Source of the DNA: Vanilla planifolia
Taxonomy: Eukaryota > Streptophyta > Magnoliopsida > Asparagales > Orchidaceae
Assembly (NCBI GenBank): GCA_023846275.1
Contig: CM043865.1
Location: forward strand, 9,164,068-9,228,067
Direction of reading: 5' to 3'
Length of the DNA: 64,000 nucleotides
Position 1 is the stretch's first letter; every line of letters begins with the position of its first letter. Positions 1 through 13,352 of the stretch are shown here, piece after piece. Made by a program: the position numbers and the translations under genes. The notes beneath the pieces are model-generated. The model searched no databases, had not been told where the DNA came from, and saw nothing but the letters and a program-made list of their open reading frames with translations.

Positions 1-1689
1 AAGAGGAGCCCCGAGTGGGTTGACCTTAAGCTTCAACCAAAATGTGTCTAAATTGCCCAAATTGCACCAAACAACCTCAACATACAACAGTCTATTATTC
101 GAAGTCAAACTATAAATAGTAATAAAGAGAAAGGCAATGGTGAATGCAAACCCTCGACACTAAAACTCAGGGAAGAATGAAGAGTAATCGATGGCATTAG
201 TACTCTGTTATGACAACTAGTACGAACTTAGTACTCTGTTAAGTCTATTAGGACAATTTAGTGCCCAGATTCATGAAGAAAGGTTTCTAAAATATTATTA
301 ATAAGCTCAAAATAAAGAATTGACCAAGTAAGTCATGAAGATCAAGAGAACTAGTACGAACTTCTTAGATGGCTTCATCCATGCACCACCTTTGTAAAAG
401 AAAACTGTGTGATGCTCAAGTAAGTCTCCTTAAGTTTGAATTTAAATTCAACACGAATAAGTTGTTTTAAAAGTTGTTGAATCATCTACTTCGGGTAGAT
501 ATTTAAATTTTTTGTTTGAAGTGCACATGAACACTCTTATTTTTATTTTTTAGATGGTTGAATGAGATATGATCATAGTGTTAATGTTAAATGAAATTTG
601 AAGTGTGAGGCTAAGTGACTCACTCTCTTTATTTAAGTTTAATGACTAAACTCTTTTTCTCTCTTCCACTTCTTAACTTTTTGTCTCTCAACTTTCCCAC
701 TCTCTCTACTTTCCCTTCACACCACCTATCTCTCTCCTTAGCCTATTCTTTAGCCACAGTATTCTCTTGCTAAGAGTTCTAATTCCCTTTCTCTTGATAT
801 TTCTCAATTACCTATTTGTAAGAAATCTTGTTCTAAGCTCTTGACTAAAGACATTTATCAAAATTATATTAGAATAACAAATAAACCTATAAGAATAGAA
901 AGTATTTTTGTTAAAAATTAAAAATTAGAACTCAAGAAAGATGCTCTTTTTATAAGAAGCTTAGTTACATATTTATAATAATATAACAAAAATATGTGCA
1001 CATTGATGCACGCTAGCTGATTTGTGTGCACAATCGACATGACAATCTATCACATGGCATCAACCACATACTGGTGTGTCATGTCTACCGCGCGCCATTA
1101 AGTCGTGCAGTGGTTTGCTACACACTGTTTGCAGGGTGCATGCCTTCAATCATAAGCGTCTCATATGTGAAAACTGTTGTGTGCACACGATTTGTCACTC
1201 ATTCCCATTGTGATGTTTCTCAATGTGCACAATGACTACTTTTAATAATTGTTTTCAAGAAAATGTCATTTTCTTCTTTGAGTTCTCTTTAGTATTGAAT
1301 AATTTAATTTTTTGTTGGATCATGAGCATATCCCCTAATCATACATCTTTTCTATTAGCAATTATAATTTCTTCAAATCTACTTCTTTCTGTTTTCAAAT
1401 GCAACTTGATTCTCAAGCTATAATTTTATCAACCTAAAACAAATCCCTTGATTATAGATTTTTTCTTTTGACAATTTGTGTCCAATCAAATCTTTTTCAA
1501 ATACAATTGGATTCTCGAGTTGCATTTGTTTTGCCTCGCATTGATGTCTTTAAATTTGGTGAAAATTGAGATAGAGGAATAGATATTCATCTTTCTTAAA
1601 GTTGTATCATTGTAGATGGTTAATTGAAATTTCACTTTTTCCTTGAATGGATGCTATTGATCTCGAGCATTGAAGGAGAAAGACTGATG

Positions 1690-2095
1690 ATGTCGTCATC
1701 ATCGTCATATGTAACTACTCTTTGATTAATATTCTAACCAAAATTATTTTGACTGGGAGTATTTCTTTTGTTTTGCAAAGTGTACTCCAAATTTGCATCA
1801 AATGGGATTGAGATTTGAATATTATCTCTATTAACTTCTGCATTTGTGGAGTTAATAAAGCAACTTGATTCTCCAGATTTGATAGCACATTTATCTCAAT
1901 TGAGACCTCTCCAATCTCCTACTTCCCTTTTTTAGATTGTTCCTCAACTCCCTTCTTAGTTCTTGCCATAGACATTAAAACAAAGTGACTTTGATGCTAA
2001 AATATCTTGGTGCAGTCATCTTGAATGATTGTTCTCTAATCAAAATATGTTGGCACTATCCTCATGGCTGATTATTTTGATACCAAAATATGATT
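1690..2095 (-). mobile_element. Decayed LTR retrotransposon 5' internal region (PBS-like site and gag-start-like frame)
   Basis: Read on the minus strand, about 2090-2078 carries TTTGGTATCAAAA, which resembles the initiator-Met tRNA primer binding site of plant LTR retrotransposons (TGGTATCAGAGC). About 100 bases further on, a frame opens with MARTKKGVEEQ, continues with charged residues and is interrupted by a stop. This resembles the start of a retrotransposon gag protein. No reverse transcriptase or clear LTR pair is seen, and 1-1690 shows no gene. The family assignment is inference and the copy is clearly dead. Confidence 0.3.
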
Positions 2096-2689
2096 TGAAG
2101 TTTTCATTGTCTCGTTTTCATCCAAATTTTAGATGCATTTAGTACGACTTGTTGGCAACATTTACACAATGTCCTTTATTGCCATGCCATGCATTGAAAT
2201 TAGAGAGCAAAAACTATGACCTTACAACTTCTAATCATAAAACTAGGGAAACTATAGGAAACAAATACTGGAGTGTTAATTTAGTACAAGTGAGTTCCTG
2301 CATGTTCAAGCAAATAAAAAGATGGCTAGCAATTTAAATAAGTTGCCCAATGAGTGAATAACACATACCAAATTGCATGCTATGCAGATTAATGATGATG
2401 AATATAAAGATATCCCTTTTAACTTGAATCCAGTAATAAGTTTTGAATTGCCTTGCAAGCCCTATCCTGCTGCTACAGAAAGTTAATATGGTCATGGGCT
2501 AATAACCAGAAATCATTAAAATAGCGTTTAGAAAACAATTCCAAACCTTGGGTGGCCTACTCTTATAAAAATTGATCAAAGTAGAATACTAATAGTGTCT
2601 ACCTGTCTGCTTACTTCTCACTTGCTTGCTGTCTGTGTGTTCTGCCCTGCCCTGTTTTGATTCTTGCTCTTGCTCGTGCCATCGACCTC

Positions 2690-2875
2690 CAGAATCTGTG
2701 AAAAATAAAAATTATTTTCAGAAAGAAGAGAGACATGTTCTTAAGGCAGCAATGCTATCAATCATAACATCTAACGTATAATGTCAAGGCAAAAGCTCAT
2801 TAAAGCATGATCCATCAATGAAGCCAGCAAGTTGTCACATTCTTCAAGGTTTCTACTTATTCTCTGCTGTTTTCA
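2690..2875 (-). other. Probable 3' UTR of the LUX-like gene
   Basis: This stretch directly follows the stop codon of the minus-strand GARP gene. At about 2700, on the minus strand, a T-rich tract ends in CACAG followed by GC-richer sequence, which could be a splice acceptor of a 3' UTR intron or just a transcript end. No coding similarity is seen, and transcript data would be needed to place the end. Confidence 0.25.
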
Positions 2876-3850
2876 TTAATCATTGTGCAATATATGCGGG
2901 TAAGAAACATTCGATCCTAACTTGCCACAACCTTTCATATCATTCGGGCCATAAGGATGATGAGTATCAAAGCCACGATGGGCAGTGCCACTCTGATAAT
3001 TATCGAATGTAATCGCTTCGTGGACATGGTTAACAGGCATGCGGCACAATGGCACTGGGATTATCCCCGGCACACTGTAAGGCAACAACCGAAATTGCTG
3101 CTGCAGTGGTTCATGGATCCTCTGCGTCGATGCAAATAGATGATCTGAGGAATAAGGGGCCTCATAGGACGGTCCCTGCATCCTCTTGAGGTAAAGCCTG
3201 TATTTTTGGAGATGGCTCGCCACATTCTCCCTGGTTAACCCCTCCACGTTCATCAGCTGCATAATCATTTTGGGCACCGCATTCGTGATGCCGAGGTGAC
3301 CGACCACATCCACGAACCTCTTGTGAAGCTGTGGCGACCACACCAACCGTGGTCGTTTCAATGCACGTTGGTCGTCCATGGCGTTCTCGTTTTCGGTTGC
3401 AGATAAGTCTGCTGCCTCCACATTGCCAATTTCTGGCAGACAGACTTCTTTGACTAAGTTTTCCGCTAGAGGAGAGCCATCGGGATCTCCCCCCTCGAGA
3501 ACGATTGGGTAATCTTCGTCGTCGGGGGCAGAAACTGCGGTGGAGATGTGTTTGAAACGAGCATCTAAAGTGGATGAAGAGAAGAGGCTTTGACGACGGG
3601 TGATATTGGAAAAAGTATTCAGGGAAGCGCTTTGGACATCGAACATTGTTTTTGGATCGGCAGTCGGGATGCAGAAGGCCGAGGCAAGCTCCGGCGAGAT
3701 CAAGGCAACGGAAAGTGGTGTAAGGTCGTCTCCACCAGGAAGCCCAGCTTCCCAATCGGCGACCATTCCATCCTTTCCTCCTCCTGATCTAGCCGCCTCA
3801 AAGGAGGTGAGCTGTTTGTCATCGCTCCTGACAGCTTCATCTCCCATCAT
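2876..3850 (-). CDS. LUX/PCL1-like: GARP (G2-like) transcription factor, LUX ARRHYTHMO/PCL1/BOA family
   Basis: An intronless 324-residue frame starts at the ATG at 3850 and stops at 2876. A single MYB-like GARP domain lies at about residues 164-224, with the family signatures KRPRLVW (165-171), [16 protein letters not shown] (173-188) and the SHLQKYR box (212-218). The N-terminal region contains [15 protein letters not shown] (33-47), a conserved block of the PCL1/MYBC1 group. In Arabidopsis, LUX is the DNA-binding subunit of the evening complex with ELF3 and ELF4 and represses clock and growth genes at dusk. The nuclear role here is inferred from family. One domain difference is visible: [10 protein letters not shown], where members usually have T in place of the first M. 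It could instead be orthologous to BOA or MYBC1, and a tree of the whole family would be needed to decide. Length and lack of introns fit the family. Confidence 0.93.
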   Translation of the reverse strand: MMGDEAVRSDDKQLTSFEAARSGGGKDGMVADWEAGLPGGDDLTPLSVALISPELASAFCIPTADPKTMFDVQSASLNTFSNITRRQSLFSSSTLDARFKHISTAVSAPDDEDYPIVLEGGDPDGSPLAENLVKEVCLPEIGNVEAADLSATENENAMDDQRALKRPRLVWSPQLHKRFVDVVGHLGITNAVPKMIMQLMNVEGLTRENVASHLQKYRLYLKRMQGPSYEAPYSSDHLFASTQRIHEPLQQQFRLLPYSVPGIIPVPLCRMPVNHVHEAITFDNYQSGTAHRGFDTHHPYGPNDMKGCGKLGSNVSYPHILHND

Positions 3851-4001
3851 CGGCGTTCGGGATAAGTTTCAGCGACAAGATTCTTCGAAAAGGAAAGCGC
3901 TTTGACGAATCAGTAATCCTCACTGACGCTGCAAGTTACTAGCAAGGGTTTCGAAAGTCAAGAAAGCCGCATGGGCAGATCATCGTTGAGAGTGGAGGAG
4001 A

Positions 4002-4010
4002 AGATATTTT
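4002..4010 (-). promoter_or_regulatory. Evening Element upstream of the LUX-like gene
   Basis: The minus strand reads AAAATATCT exactly, about 150 bases upstream of the LUX-like ATG. This is the Evening Element bound by CCA1/LHY/RVE MYB proteins. In Arabidopsis, LUX is an evening gene repressed by CCA1/LHY through such elements. The site may lie in the proximal promoter or the 5' UTR because the transcription start is unknown. A nine-base match can occur by chance in AT-rich DNA; its position in front of this gene is what gives it weight. Confidence 0.55.
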
Positions 4011-4061
4011 GACGAGAAAGCAAAGAAAGAAGATTAGAACAGCGAATACTTTTATGGATAC

Positions 4062-4080
4062 TAATTAATATATTAATTAA
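4062..4080 (-). promoter_or_regulatory. Possible TATA region of the LUX-like gene
   Basis: An AT-only stretch (core TTAATATATTAA) lies about 215-230 bases upstream of the ATG on the minus strand. It could be the TATA element, giving a 5' UTR of roughly 190 bases. AT richness makes this weak. Confidence 0.3.
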
Positions 4081-4108
4081 AACATTCGATGCACTGATCT
4101 ATAAATGG

Positions 4109-4116
4109 CCACGTGG
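4109..4116. promoter_or_regulatory. Palindromic G-box (CCACGTGG)
   Basis: A perfect eight-base palindrome containing the CACGTG G-box core lies about 260 bases upstream of the LUX-like ATG. G-boxes bind bHLH (PIF) and bZIP (HY5) factors in light- and clock-regulated plant promoters. Together with the nearby Evening Element it forms a plausible clock/light promoter module. Confidence 0.5.
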
Positions 4117-4119
4117 AGT

Positions 4120-6845
4120 TCACAGCCCAGTAAATTTTGATTCTGATTCGCTTTTTTGGGCTTATTTAGCTGCTATTTTCACCCTTGATCTCTCCTTGCA
4201 CCCACAAAATAACGAATACGGAATGAAGGGCGATAGCTTATTTTTCGTTAATTCTAAATCTTATTATTTTATTATTATTTATTATACTAATGCTTTATCG
4301 TAATTATGATGTTTTATCAGCCATGATCTAAACTTGGTGTTTCGAGATTGCTAACTTTAAAGGTGGTTTTTAATAAATGCTTGAGTACTAATCTGGTGAA
4401 TTTGTACACAAATATTTCATTTTGGATTAGTGAATTACAAAAAGAGATGGAGAAGATAAACAATATTATATGCACCACCAAATTGTGATAGGAAAAACCC
4501 TAAAAGAGAGTAAAATTCATGTTCACAATCAACCAAAAAATATTCGATTGTTGCTTGAGATGTAATATAAATGGTTTTACCATTATAATGTTCATCTAAG
4601 GTAAAAAGAAAGTAAAAAAAAGTGTTTAAGCTAACACACACAACAAACATGAATGCATAAACAAACAAGAGCTTAAGATTGCTAGTAAAATTACTCGAAT
4701 ATGTTAAATAGTTGTTCTCTAACAACTCTAAACAATCCCAAACAACTATAATTTACTTTCTTAAAAATTAGTTAAATAGTTGTTACTCTCTATTCTTGAA
4801 TTAATCATACTATTTAATAAATGAATCTTACACATAAGATGACTCTATATATAGATCATCCAACTTATCAGGAAAGTATGACTAGTTCATTATTTTGCCA
4901 ACAAATTATCATGCTTATAAGATGAGCCCATCACACACTATGAATAATATAACTTTTTGGGTCTAATTTTTTAGCTCTTAAGTTTTTCTTGTCTAATTTA
5001 GAAAAAATTAGCATAAAGAATTTCTTGGATAATACCCTCTCTCTATATAAAGGATCATATCTATAATTTATATGAATTATGCATATACTAAGAGAAAATA
5101 TCTCAATGAATGCTTAAGTCCCAAACCATACCTCCCTAGAAAAATATATCGTACATGAACAAAAGTGATGTCATACTAGTACAATAAAACTCAACTCATA
5201 CACGGTCTATCTCGGTTATAAGTACTTCTATAAAGACTACATATATGAAATATATATTGGCCTCATGTGATAATACAAATTGTATATCATATCAATATTA
5301 CCTTTATGACTTTTATTATTATAATGTTATTATTAACCTGAATACTAATTTCAGAATTTCTTTAAAAAAATGATATAATATAATTTACCTCAAAAATATG
5401 TCCCATAAAGTACCTAAGAATTTGATTGTGAATACATTTTGAGAAATAACATATCATGAGAAATCCAATGATATATTTATTGAAAATTTTTTAAAATAAT
5501 TTAAAATTTTCACAAATTATCAAAAAAAGAAATATAAATTTTAAAATAATTAATCATTTAAATATTTTTATTATTACTATTATTAAGAAAAAAAGTCTTA
5601 TTCTCTCTCTTTTATACCTTAATTTCTCTCATCTCACCAACTTGATGCTTAGCCTCCTTCGGGAAATGCTTCACGAAGGAATTGCCAAGCTAATTCAAGA
5701 GAGAAAAGATGGAAATAATGTCAAGAAAATTTTGATGACCTAATCAATTGAAACTTCCATTCATTTAGCTATACAAATAAAAAAGACAAAGGAAAATGAT
5801 GGATGTTGTGATCTTTGATGATGATAATAACTCTTAAATTGAAATTGGTTATTTGTTTAAGTATTTCAAGCTTTTTTGTTTCCTTGATTTCTATATTAAT
5901 AAATGATGATTTTTAACCTAATTGAACCATGATGTATGAAGGGATCGTGGGTGCTCACTAGATTCAAGCATCTTTGGTGAAGATAGTGAATCCCTTTGAT
6001 GCAATTGAAGGATTGGTTAAGGCAATCATGATGATGGGAACAAGACACTTAAAAATGGTTTGGTCAAGCCTGATTATACATTTACTGTAGGAATTATTAT
6101 TGTGGTCGAGAATAAGAAACAAAAAAGTGAATATGTAGAGTTATGTTTTTGAAGGATAAGCGAAGAATGCTCAAGCACTCTCATTACAAATTACAATAAT
6201 AAAAAAAGATAAACATATAATTTTTTATTTCCATGTAGTTATTCTATGTAGAAATTTTAGCAATCATAAGATAGAATTAACATAAAAATATGATAGAATT
6301 TATCAAATCAATTTAAAGCTTTTGTAAACTATCATGGAGGAGATTTGTAATAATTAGTCATGACTCAACAAAAAAAATAGAAAATTAATGTCAAGATAAA
6401 TATCTATGCAGACAAACTTAATAAAATTATGATACAAATAATAAATTCTTTATATAATTATTATATTAAGATTTTGTGATATAAATTATCATTTTTTAAT
6501 AACCTTATATATTATATAATTTGATATGAATAATATAGCATAATATATGTAAGTATTTATATTTATTTATGATTAATATTACATAATAGACTTGGTGTCT
6601 TATTATATGCTTATAATAAAATATTATATATATATATTCAAAACTAAAAATAATTAGTTTATAAATAAAATTCTTTTTGTGGTATGTTAAAAACAAAGAA
6701 AAAAATAAATAGAAGAATTTTAGTTTTAAGCCCAATATCTTATAAAAAATAAGTAATATTAAAAAATATGTTTTTCTTATGACCTTATTTCATATTATCT
6801 CTTAGTGTGTATTCTAATAGCTACCACTTATTATATGATATGGTA
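4120..6845. other. AT-rich intergenic spacer, no gene recognised
   Basis: The longest open frames are short, low-complexity and dominated by F, Y, I and L codons, as expected from AT-rich noncoding DNA. No domain, RNA gene or intact transposon was recognised. It separates the divergently transcribed LUX-like and RDUF-like genes. Confidence 0.6.
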
Positions 6846-7375
6846 GTATTTATACCATTAGTATCAAACCTTGATGATTGAGCTACTTGTGTAATCAAGA
6901 ATTGCTATTTATTATGTGATTTGAAGGTTATCGCTCACTATGTGATCTTGTAGTTGAGATTTATAATGATATATATATATATATTTGATGCTTGCTTATG
7001 TGATATAACTACATATCCCTTACTGTGTGATTTAGAGGTATTCATACCACTAGAATCAAGCCCCAATGATTGGGCTACTTATCATGTTTTTAAGAGCTAT
7101 CGCTTGCTATATGATTTGACAACTATCTCTTGTTATGTGATATGATGGCTGAGATCTACAATGATGATGTTTACATATACTGTGTGAATTAATAGTATTT
7201 ATACCATTGGTATCAAAACTTAATGATTGAGTTTCCTCATGCATATTTAGGAGATACCACTTGGTGGATGATTTAGTAGCCATTGCTTATTATATGATCT
7301 AGTGATTGATATCTACATATCATTTATTATGTGATTTTTGTAGCCATTACTTGCTATGTGATCTGGTAGTAGATA
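6846..7375 (+). repeat. Degenerate tandem repeat, about three copies of 155-190 bp
   Basis: The segment beginning GTATTTATACCATTAGTATC recurs in diverged form starting at 6846, 7038 and 7195. Each time it is followed by a 'TGATTGAGCTACTT'-like stretch and by clusters of 'TTATGTGATTTG'-like words. Spacings are 192 and 157 bases. The copies differ by substitutions and indels, so the array is old. No coding function is seen. Confidence 0.7.
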
Positions 7376-8078
7376 TAATAAGATGTCAAAAATACGAGAC
7401 TCAGATGTTGAGGATAAGAGCTATTTATAGAAATAAAGATCTTAATCTAAAAGAAAAGGTTAAATAAAGAACAAGAAAAACTAAGATCAAATTAATTTAA
7501 TAAACAAGTTTACAAATAAGTATTTATAAAAAAATTTGTAAGTAAACAAAAGAAGATATAAAAATCATTATGATTTAAATATTAAAGGTTATAATATATT
7601 TGTATTGTATTTGAAATTTTTTGTTATATTCTTACAGAGTTGTAGAGACATGATTTATCCTTTTCTTGATATCATGTATATTATCATAATACTTAAGATC
7701 AGGTGTATTTTATTTCATATTTATTTTTATATCAATTTATTTGTTAAGTCTTTATACGTACTCTCTTATACAATAGGACATAACATATGTACACATTAAT
7801 TAGAGATATTTAAAAATATTTAAAGATATAAAATATTTATTAAGAACTATAAACAAGTTACTTGTAGATAATGGTAATGTTATAGATTTTATTATATATA
7901 TCTTATATATATGAGTTTTCAGAGATTATGATATGGTTTCTCTTTTGTGGAATGTAGTTTTACTATGATTATATAGTATTTTATTGTGGTGTTGATGGTT
8001 TTCTCGTAGTGATATTATATCTCATTAATTATATATTTCTTGAATATAAATTAATTATTGATGTATAGTTGATAAGTC

Positions 8079-9640
<1,562 letters not shown>

Positions 9641-9721
9641 CATGGCATGTTACCGCAGTAAAATTCGCCGTTGCGTAGGAATCACGCTTGCTTGAAGACG
9701 CGCTTCCATTCGTCAATCGTT

Positions 9722-9727
9722 TATAAA
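9722..9727 (+). promoter_or_regulatory. TATA box of the RING-H2 gene
   Basis: TATAAA followed by CCC lies 182 bases upstream of the chosen ATG, in a GC-mixed context. It predicts transcription starting near 9755 and a 5' UTR of about 150 bases rich in T and C, which is ordinary for a plant gene. Confidence 0.6.
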
Positions 9728-9903
9728 CCCATTGGCTCCGCTCGGTCCTCATTGCCCATCGCACGTTGCCCGGTTTTTCCCCTTTCTTCTGTTCGTGTTT
9801 TAGGGTGTCTTTTCAAACATTGTATTATTTGATTCCTTGTGGCGCTATTGAAGCTCTTCAGATCTCGCCGTTCACGATATCTCCGATTGGCTCTTTGATA
9901 TTT

Positions 9904-11013
9904 ATGTCTTCATCTCCGGCGATGGCGACGGCGACGGCGAGGGCTTCTTCCTACTGGTGTTACCGCTGCAGTCGCTTCGTCAGGGTATGGCCGAACGACG
10001 CGATCGTCTGTCCGGACTGCGACGGCGGCTTCGTCGAGGAGGTTGAAACCTCGCCACGGCTTGCCCGACGATACCTACCTGGTGCTTCAGATGCCTCACC
10101 GGGAACCCAGCCCGAACTCTGGATCCGTCGCCATCGACGCGCTGGCGCTGGAGATCGTTCCTCCTTCAACCCTGTCATCGTCCTCCGTGGCCCTGCAGAT
10201 GGGGGCGGGGGCCGTGACGTTGATGGCCCACCAAGCAGCAGTTTTGAGCTCTATTACGATGATGGGGCGGGTTCTGGTCTTCGCCCGCTGCCACCAAGTA
10301 TGTCCGAGTTTCTGATGGGATCAGGATTTGAACGGCTTCTCGATCAGCTATCCCAGATCGAGATCAATGGTCTCACTGGTCGTGGTCTTGAGCACCCACC
10401 GGCATCCAAGGTTGCAATCGAGTCGATGCCTACTATTGAGATCGCTGACTCACACATCAGAATGGATTACCATTGTGCCGTGTGTATGGAAGCATTTGAG
10501 CTCGGTGTAGAAGCAAGGGAGATGCCCTGCAAGCATATCTACCATCAAGATTGCATCTTACCATGGCTATCCCTTCGAAATTCATGTCCAGTGTGCCGGC
10601 ATGAGTTGCCTACCGAGGCAAGGGGTCGTAGTGAATCGGGAGTAGAAGGCCGAAGCACCATGGGTAGCGAGGATGAGACTGTGGGCCTTACCATATGGAG
10701 GCTTCCTGGTGGTGGTTTCGCAGTTGGGAGGTTCTCTGGCGGGTTGAGGGCTGGCGAGCGCCAACTTCCAGTTGTTTACACTGAGATGGATGGCGGCTTC
10801 AACTCTGGCGGAGCTCCAAGGAGAATTTCTTGGACGTCACGAGGCAGCAGATCTCAGGAAAGTGGAACAATTGGCCGTGTGGTCCGCAATTTCTTTTCAT
10901 TCTTTAGGAGACGGAGAACTTCCTCTAGTGCTGACTCTGGGACATCATCTTCTGAAAGCAATAGGAGAAGCAGGATCCTTAGGGTTGGCGCTTCTTCATT
11001 TAGAAGACATTAG
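9904..11013 (+). CDS. RDUF1-like: RING-H2 E3 ubiquitin ligase with N-terminal zinc ribbon and C-terminal DUF1117 (RDUF1/RDUF2 type)
   Basis: An intronless frame of 369 residues. The first in-frame ATG is at 9904; the open frame extends upstream to 9766 but only without an ATG. A zinc-ribbon motif at residues 17-43 has paired cysteines C19/C22 and C36/C39. A complete C3H2C3 RING finger spans 191-232 (C191, C194, C209, H211, H214, C217, C228, C231, with W221 for E2 contact). The DUF1117 region covers about 255-369, including GLTIWRLPGGGFAVGRF and a basic FFSFFRRRR stretch. Arabidopsis RDUF1 and RDUF2 share this architecture and act as E3 ligases in abscisic acid and drought responses; ligase activity is inferred here from intact zinc ligands. 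The gene is divergent from the LUX-like gene 6 kb away. Confidence 0.95.
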   Translation: MSSSPAMATATARASSYWCYRCSRFVRVWPNDAIVCPDCDGGFVEEVETSPRLARRYLPGASDASPGTQPELWIRRHRRAGAGDRSSFNPVIVLRGPADGGGGRDVDGPPSSSFELYYDDGAGSGLRPLPPSMSEFLMGSGFERLLDQLSQIEINGLTGRGLEHPPASKVAIESMPTIEIADSHIRMDYHCAVCMEAFELGVEAREMPCKHIYHQDCILPWLSLRNSCPVCRHELPTEARGRSESGVEGRSTMGSEDETVGLTIWRLPGGGFAVGRFSGGLRAGERQLPVVYTEMDGGFNSGGAPRRISWTSRGSRSQESGTIGRVVRNFFSFFRRRRTSSSADSGTSSSESNRRSRILRVGASSFRRH

Positions 11014-13212
11014 AGTTATTTGTATTTTTAAAAGAAAAACATTTCATGAGCCATCTGGATCCTGGAGAACTATAACCAACAACTAGGTCATAACTGCTTA
11101 TTGGCTCCATCTCTGCTTTGGGAAGAAAAATTATTGAGTAGAAGTGGAAGAACACTTGCTGTTTCTCTTTACGAAGCCAATGTATATAGAAATTATCTAC
11201 AAAGTGTTGTAAGCTTTTGTTGGTTTATATGTTTTTATTGGTTGCTTGCTATGAAATTAGTTAATTTGGCATCCTAATGCATATATGGTTTCATCCAAAA
11301 CGTGTTTCCTATCTATTGTTTTAGTTGGTTGAACATTGGTCGAGAATTGGATGCAATTGCAATGGCTGATGTTGGCATATCAATGATCTCATTAAAATCT
11401 CAACGGTTGTGGGAATCCCTATCCCTGATTGTTACAATGTAATCCAAGCAAAAGAATGATGGGACATTCTTATATGCACAGGTTTGTTCCCGACTCCAAA
11501 CTATTATAGAAGTGTGATTGAAATAGGATGCTGAATTACTGCTGTTGCATATTAGATGTTTCTGTCTAAAATTTGGAGTGGTCACAGTTAGATGGAACAC
11601 CTGCTATGTTAGACTAATTGTGAAATATGTTGATGCAAATGATTCGTTTTAATGGATTAAATTTGTCATGAATGTTAGTTTTTTTTTTTTTTTTTTTCAT
11701 TAAATGCATGCAGCGCCTTCCCTTCCTTTCTGAGAGAGGACTTATCTTTGCTTGCTTCTTTCTGAACTACAATGGACCACCACCTTCTTTTCATCTCCAT
11801 TAGAAGGGTTGGAAGGGGCTTTTCTATCGTCTTTTGGGAGGGGAATCGGTTCCCTTGTGAATAAAAGCCGCCACATTTCCTTGGGAGAGCTCTGAAAACC
11901 AGGAATGCACAGCTGTTGTTTTCTGGTTGTTTTTCCATCTAGTGGTACTCTCTGATGATGTGTGTGTAAGCAAACCTTTCAACAGATTTTTACGGAACAT
12001 CTAGTGCATTGCATTGTTATGCAAATAAATCGGTTATGTTTGGCTTGATCTGTCATCCTTTTATTTCTATGGAATTCATGATGTGATTTGTTTTGTAACG
12101 GGTGCTTTAGGGTGGCGAGGTTCTTTGCAGCACATGTCATGATCAAAATGCTTCCTTACATTGGCTTACAAACATTTGTGCACATGGGTATGTTAGGAAT
12201 GATTGAACTTAATTCATTATGCATTTATGCCTCAGAAAGTGTACTGAATGATGGGATTTAGGTGATATTTTGGTTGGTTATGGTTTGGAATGAATTGAGT
12301 TGAGTTTATAATCTATCCTGTGTGAGAATGGCTGCAGTACAGTGGGAGCTGATTTGACAGAAAGTATGAAATTAATACTAACAGATAGAGTTATCTCAAT
12401 TCAAGAAACTTTTTTGCTTGTCCTATTCATTTGTTTATTGTGCAATTACTCCTGTTCCATCTGCGTGCAAACAAAAGACATGGGAAGTTCTCATTTAGGC
12501 AAGTGCAACTTGTCAGAGGTTATTCATCTCATTTAAGTGGTTCTTATACCAATTATGTTTCAAGTGTGTTGCATTATGGTCACAAGATAGTTGTACCATT
12601 GAGAGGGACACATCACATTATTTTGAATTCACTTATTAAGAACCACTTAAAAATTAAAGAGCACTCAATGGCTTTAATCTCTCTGAAGGCATGTTGAATC
12701 TTGGTAGGGCAAAAAGTAGAAATTAAGATAGTCAAGAAATGAACTGATTCGCCTCATACCTGCCTATGTTTTATTGTGAGATGCCTAAATCAGATGTTAC
12801 AGTTCTGTGGGGGCAAGAATGATGTTATCCTCAATATTTGTCTATCAATTTTAAAAAATGTATTGTGAAATCCTCCAGCAAAGATATAAACATAGCTCTC
12901 CTCATTGTTATCATCAACATATTATTTGAATAGAGTATATTCTCACTTCTTGTATGCAGTTTCTTCGTATGAGAAAGCACCATACCTTGACTGAATTGAT
13001 TCCTTCTTGTGAAAGCGTATCGAAGACCTCAGGGTAAGATATTTGGCCATCATCATATGCTTGCTTCTTCAACGGAGTCATCCAGCTTACTGTTATCATT
13101 TATATTCGTTCTTGTTTCACTGGCTAGAGTAACTCCATATTAGACTACTCTTCTTTCCTGGGTTAGATCGATAAATGTCTTAAAGTATACACTGAAATCC
13201 CATATAAACTAG
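11014..13212. other. 3' flank and intergenic spacer, no gene recognised
   Basis: This holds the 3' UTR of the RING gene, end not determinable. A poly(T) run of about 18 bases lies at 11681-11698. Several short open frames show no recognisable domain or codon bias, and no RNA gene was seen. Confidence 0.5.
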
Positions 13213-13352
13213 TTAACCGGGGGAGAAAGAAATTCAAGCCCTGTTTGGTAGATTTTAGAAAATGGCTGACCAACCAAACAATATGTTTACTAGCAGATTA
13301 GTGGTGCTGACCAACCAAACATGGCTTCTACATTAAATCCCCCTGGTTTTTA
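13213..13352. repeat. Short foldback element with imperfect terminal inverted repeats (MITE-like)
   Basis: The left end (AACCGGGGGAGAAAG.., then GCCCTGTTTGGT) and the reverse complement of the right end (AACCAGGGGGATTTAA.., then GCCATGTTTGGTTGGT) match imperfectly over about 36 bases, leaving a loop of about 70 bases. This is the form of a small nonautonomous DNA transposon. A target-site duplication was not clearly resolved, so the exact borders are tentative. Confidence 0.5.

Noticed and set aside
3162-3755. 197-codon open frame on the minus strand
   Set aside because: It overlaps the LUX-like gene in another frame; the arginine-rich content is a shadow of the GC-rich coding sequence.
9766-9903. 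46-codon N-terminal extension of the RING-H2 protein
   Set aside because: The extension has no ATG and would start at TTG. It covers the predicted 5' UTR, and the family starts close to the zinc ribbon.
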